Shown in pieces: positions 5,953-7,252 of a DNA stretch of 7,252 bases. Source of the stretch: a bacterium (GTDB taxonomy: Bacteria; Ratteibacteria; UBA8468; B48-G9; DTJG01); the NCBI GenBank assembly GCA_026418655.1, contig JAOAAW010000114.1:1-7252 (forward strand), in the 5' to 3' direction. The translations under genes and the position numbers were made by a program. Each line of letters begins with the position of its first letter. The first letter of the stretch is position 1. The notes below the pieces were generated by a model, which saw nothing but the letters and a program-made list of their open reading frames with translations, did no database searches and was not told the origin of the DNA.

Positions 5953-6702
5953 CTATTGTGTGTTTTTCAAAGCAGAAATAACTTCCTGAGCATTTTTTAT
6001 TCTCTGCTGGGTGTCAGGATGATCACTTAGGAATGTTAACTTTAGCGATGGCTGTTTTTTCTCCAATTCCTGCATTTTTTTAAAAAACGATATCATTCCC
6101 TCAGGGTTATAGCCTGCTTTGAAAGCATATCTTAATCCCTGAGTATCCGCCTGAATTTCCTGAGTTCTACTATATTTAAGCATGGAAATGGTAAAAACTG
6201 CATCTACCGCCTGCTGTATTGCTTTTTGTCTTCCTGAACCAAACAGTATGCCAGCCGGTATTGAATATAGAATTTGTTTTTCAAGCCTGTGTACAGCATC
6301 TCTATTGCAGATATGTGCAATTTCATGACCAATAACACAGGCAAGTTCGTCATGCGACCCTATCTGTTTGAGTAGGCCAGTATAAACATAAACAAAGCCA
6401 CCTGGTATGGAAAACGCATTTACCTCTTCCTTTTCAATCACTTTAAATTTATAGGGTAGGTTATTTCTATCGTTATTTGCTGCTATTCTGGAACAAATGG
6501 TGGTAAAACCATTAAAAATTTTTTCAGGATTCTCAACAATCTTAAATTCAGAACATATCTTTCTGTCAAGGGCAATTCCCATGTCTATCTCATCTTTTTC
6601 TGTATATATTGTTGTCTCCTGTTTTCCTGTAACAGGGTTATAGTATGTCGCGCAACCACCAAAAAAGATAGTTAATGCCAAAAACAATAAGTATTTTTTC
6701 AT
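5953..6702 (-). CDS. M48-family zinc metallopeptidase lipoprotein
   Basis: A 249-residue zinc endopeptidase of the M48 family, relatives of which (for example LoiP and BepA of E. coli) act in envelope protein quality control. The signal peptide (residues 1-16) ends in FFGGC, so C17 is the probable lipidated residue and the enzyme would be anchored in the periplasm. The catalytic motif is HEIAH (126-130), and the third zinc ligand is in EIQAD (E182, D186). Other family marks are NAFSIPGGFVYVYTGLL (95-111) and the late SDHPDTQQRI (226-235). No TPR domain follows, so it is the minimal type. The start at 6702 is set by AGGAG (6712-6708, minus strand) 5 nt upstream. It lies 15 nt after mnmE on the same strand and probably shares its transcript. 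Its stop is 5 nt from the stop of the converging iron block. Substrate unknown. Confidence 0.93.
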   Translation of the reverse strand: MKKYLLFLALTIFFGGCATYYNPVTGKQETTIYTEKDEIDMGIALDRKICSEFKIVENPEKIFNGFTTICSRIAANNDRNNLPYKFKVIEKEEVNAFSIPGGFVYVYTGLLKQIGSHDELACVIGHEIAHICNRDAVHRLEKQILYSIPAGILFGSGRQKAIQQAVDAVFTISMLKYSRTQEIQADTQGLRYAFKAGYNPEGMISFFKKMQELEKKQPSLKLTFLSDHPDTQQRIKNAQEVISALKNTQ

Positions 6703-6707
6703 CCTTT

Positions 6708-6712
6708 CTCCT
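6708..6712 (-). promoter_or_regulatory. Ribosome binding site of the M48 peptidase gene
   Basis: AGGAG on the minus strand with 5 nt to the ATG, lying in the 15-nt gap after mnmE. With the feoB site it shows that this genome does use Shine-Dalgarno sequences, so their absence before tsaB, the lipoprotein and the DtxR-FeoA gene is a real difference between genes. Confidence 0.75.
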
Positions 6713-6717
6713 GGTTT

Positions 6718-7252
6718 TTATTTTCCAATACAGAATCTGCTAAAAATTTCGTCAAGTATTTCTTCTGATAGATTTTTACCTGATATTTCATCTAACTGTG
6801 TCAGGGTAAATCTTAACATCTCTGCAACTATATCATAATTTGCCTTACCATTCAAAAGACTCTCTGTTTCCTCAAGAATTTTCAGAGTTTTTTGAAGCAA
6901 GTTGATTTGCCTTAGGTTTAGAAAAAACTCTGGATTTCTTATTTCACAGAATCCCTCGTTGATTTTTTTGATTATTTCAGAGCGGAGTTGATCAATTCCT
7001 TCCTGAGTAATGCAGGAAATTTTTATTATATCTGACACCTTATTGATTTCACTGATTTTATCTTTATCAATGCGTGATGCAAGATCGCACTTGTTTAAAA
7101 TAATGATGTGCGGTTTGTTTTTTGCCATTTCAATAATCCGTAAATCCATCTGGTCAATTTCAGATGAATTGTCAAGCAGAACAAGAACAATTTCAGCTTT
7201 TTCGATCCATTCTATGGCCCTTGCCACACCAATCCTTTCAATTTTATCTGTA
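6718..7252 (-). CDS. mnmE: tRNA modification GTPase MnmE, C-terminal part (5' end outside window)
   Basis: MnmE works with MnmG to place the (carboxymethyl)aminomethyl group on C5 of the wobble uridine in certain tRNAs; GTP hydrolysis in its embedded G domain drives the reaction. The visible 177 residues are the second half of the G domain and the C-terminal helices. The reading frame is open to the window edge and begins TDKIERIGVARAIEWI, the stretch that follows the DTAGIR loop in this family. A GTG at 7227 is internal, not a start. The G4 motif is NKCD (in IILNKCDLA), with ISC as the G5 region. The protein ends in FSRFCIGK; this C-x-G-K ending with its Cys is the hallmark of MnmE. Family length is about 450 residues, so around 270 are missing. 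The M48 peptidase gene follows after 15 nt. Confidence 0.95.
   Translation of the reverse strand, partial: TDKIERIGVARAIEWIEKAEIVLVLLDNSSEIDQMDLRIIEMAKNKPHIIILNKCDLASRIDKDKISEINKVSDIIKISCITQEGIDQLRSEIIKKINEGFCEIRNPEFFLNLRQINLLQKTLKILEETESLLNGKANYDIVAEMLRFTLTQLDEISGKNLSEEILDEIFSRFCIGK

Noticed and set aside
5943..5957. AATAG-GTTAT-CTATT as a bidirectional terminator
   Set aside because: The stem is only 5 bp and nearly all A-T, and the flanking A and T runs are short and interrupted. It is too weak to call a terminator, although it sits exactly between two convergent genes.
7225..7227. GTG at 7227 as start of a small 169-residue protein
   Set aside because: The frame stays open upstream to the window edge and continues to match MnmE (TDKIERIG before it), so this is an internal valine codon of a gene cut by the window.
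1..7252. Mobile element, CRISPR, toxin-antitoxin or phage defence genes
   Set aside because: Every gene belongs to a recognised housekeeping, envelope or iron family, base composition looks even by eye, and no spaced direct repeats, terminal inverted repeats or transposase motifs are visible.

Overview
This AT-rich window (roughly one third GC by eye) is almost fully coding. It carries eight genes in four transcription blocks: a three-gene block on the minus strand, a three-gene block on the plus strand, and a two-gene block on the minus strand whose first gene runs off the window (the glycosyltransferase of the first block runs off the other end). Two proteins have lipoprotein signal peptides, and one of these is a DUF3108 protein of a kind found in diderm bacteria. 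Together with ferrous iron uptake and low GC, this suggests an anaerobic or microaerobic Gram-negative-type bacterium, perhaps from an uncultivated lineage such as Omnitrophica. The lineage is inference only. No tRNA, rRNA, CRISPR array, insertion sequence or phage gene is seen.

Layout. 1-2796 (minus): a DUF3108 lipoprotein, tsaB (t6A tRNA modification) and a GT4-type glycosyltransferase, packed with a 3-nt gap and an 11-nt overlap. 2797-2961: a divergent regulatory region with a candidate promoter for each side, an AT-rich inverted repeat and a Fur-box-like palindrome. 2962-5947 (plus): a Fur-family regulator, FeoB, and a protein joining a DtxR-type regulator to a FeoA domain. 5953-7252 (minus): the 3' part of mnmE followed by an M48 metallopeptidase lipoprotein, converging on the iron block with only 5 nt between stop codons.

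The centre of interest is the iron block. A Fur-type sensor and a DtxR-type sensor flank one ferrous iron permease. The small partner FeoA, usually a separate protein, is present only as the C-terminal domain of the DtxR-like protein. A palindrome matching 11 of 14 defined positions of the 7-1-7 Fur box lies over the predicted transcription start of the block, which points to negative autoregulation of iron uptake. The same palindrome argues that the Fur gene starts at the ATG at 2962 rather than at the upstream in-frame TTG at 2896. The two flanking blocks hold tRNA modification genes (tsaB, mnmE) and envelope proteins with no evident link to iron.
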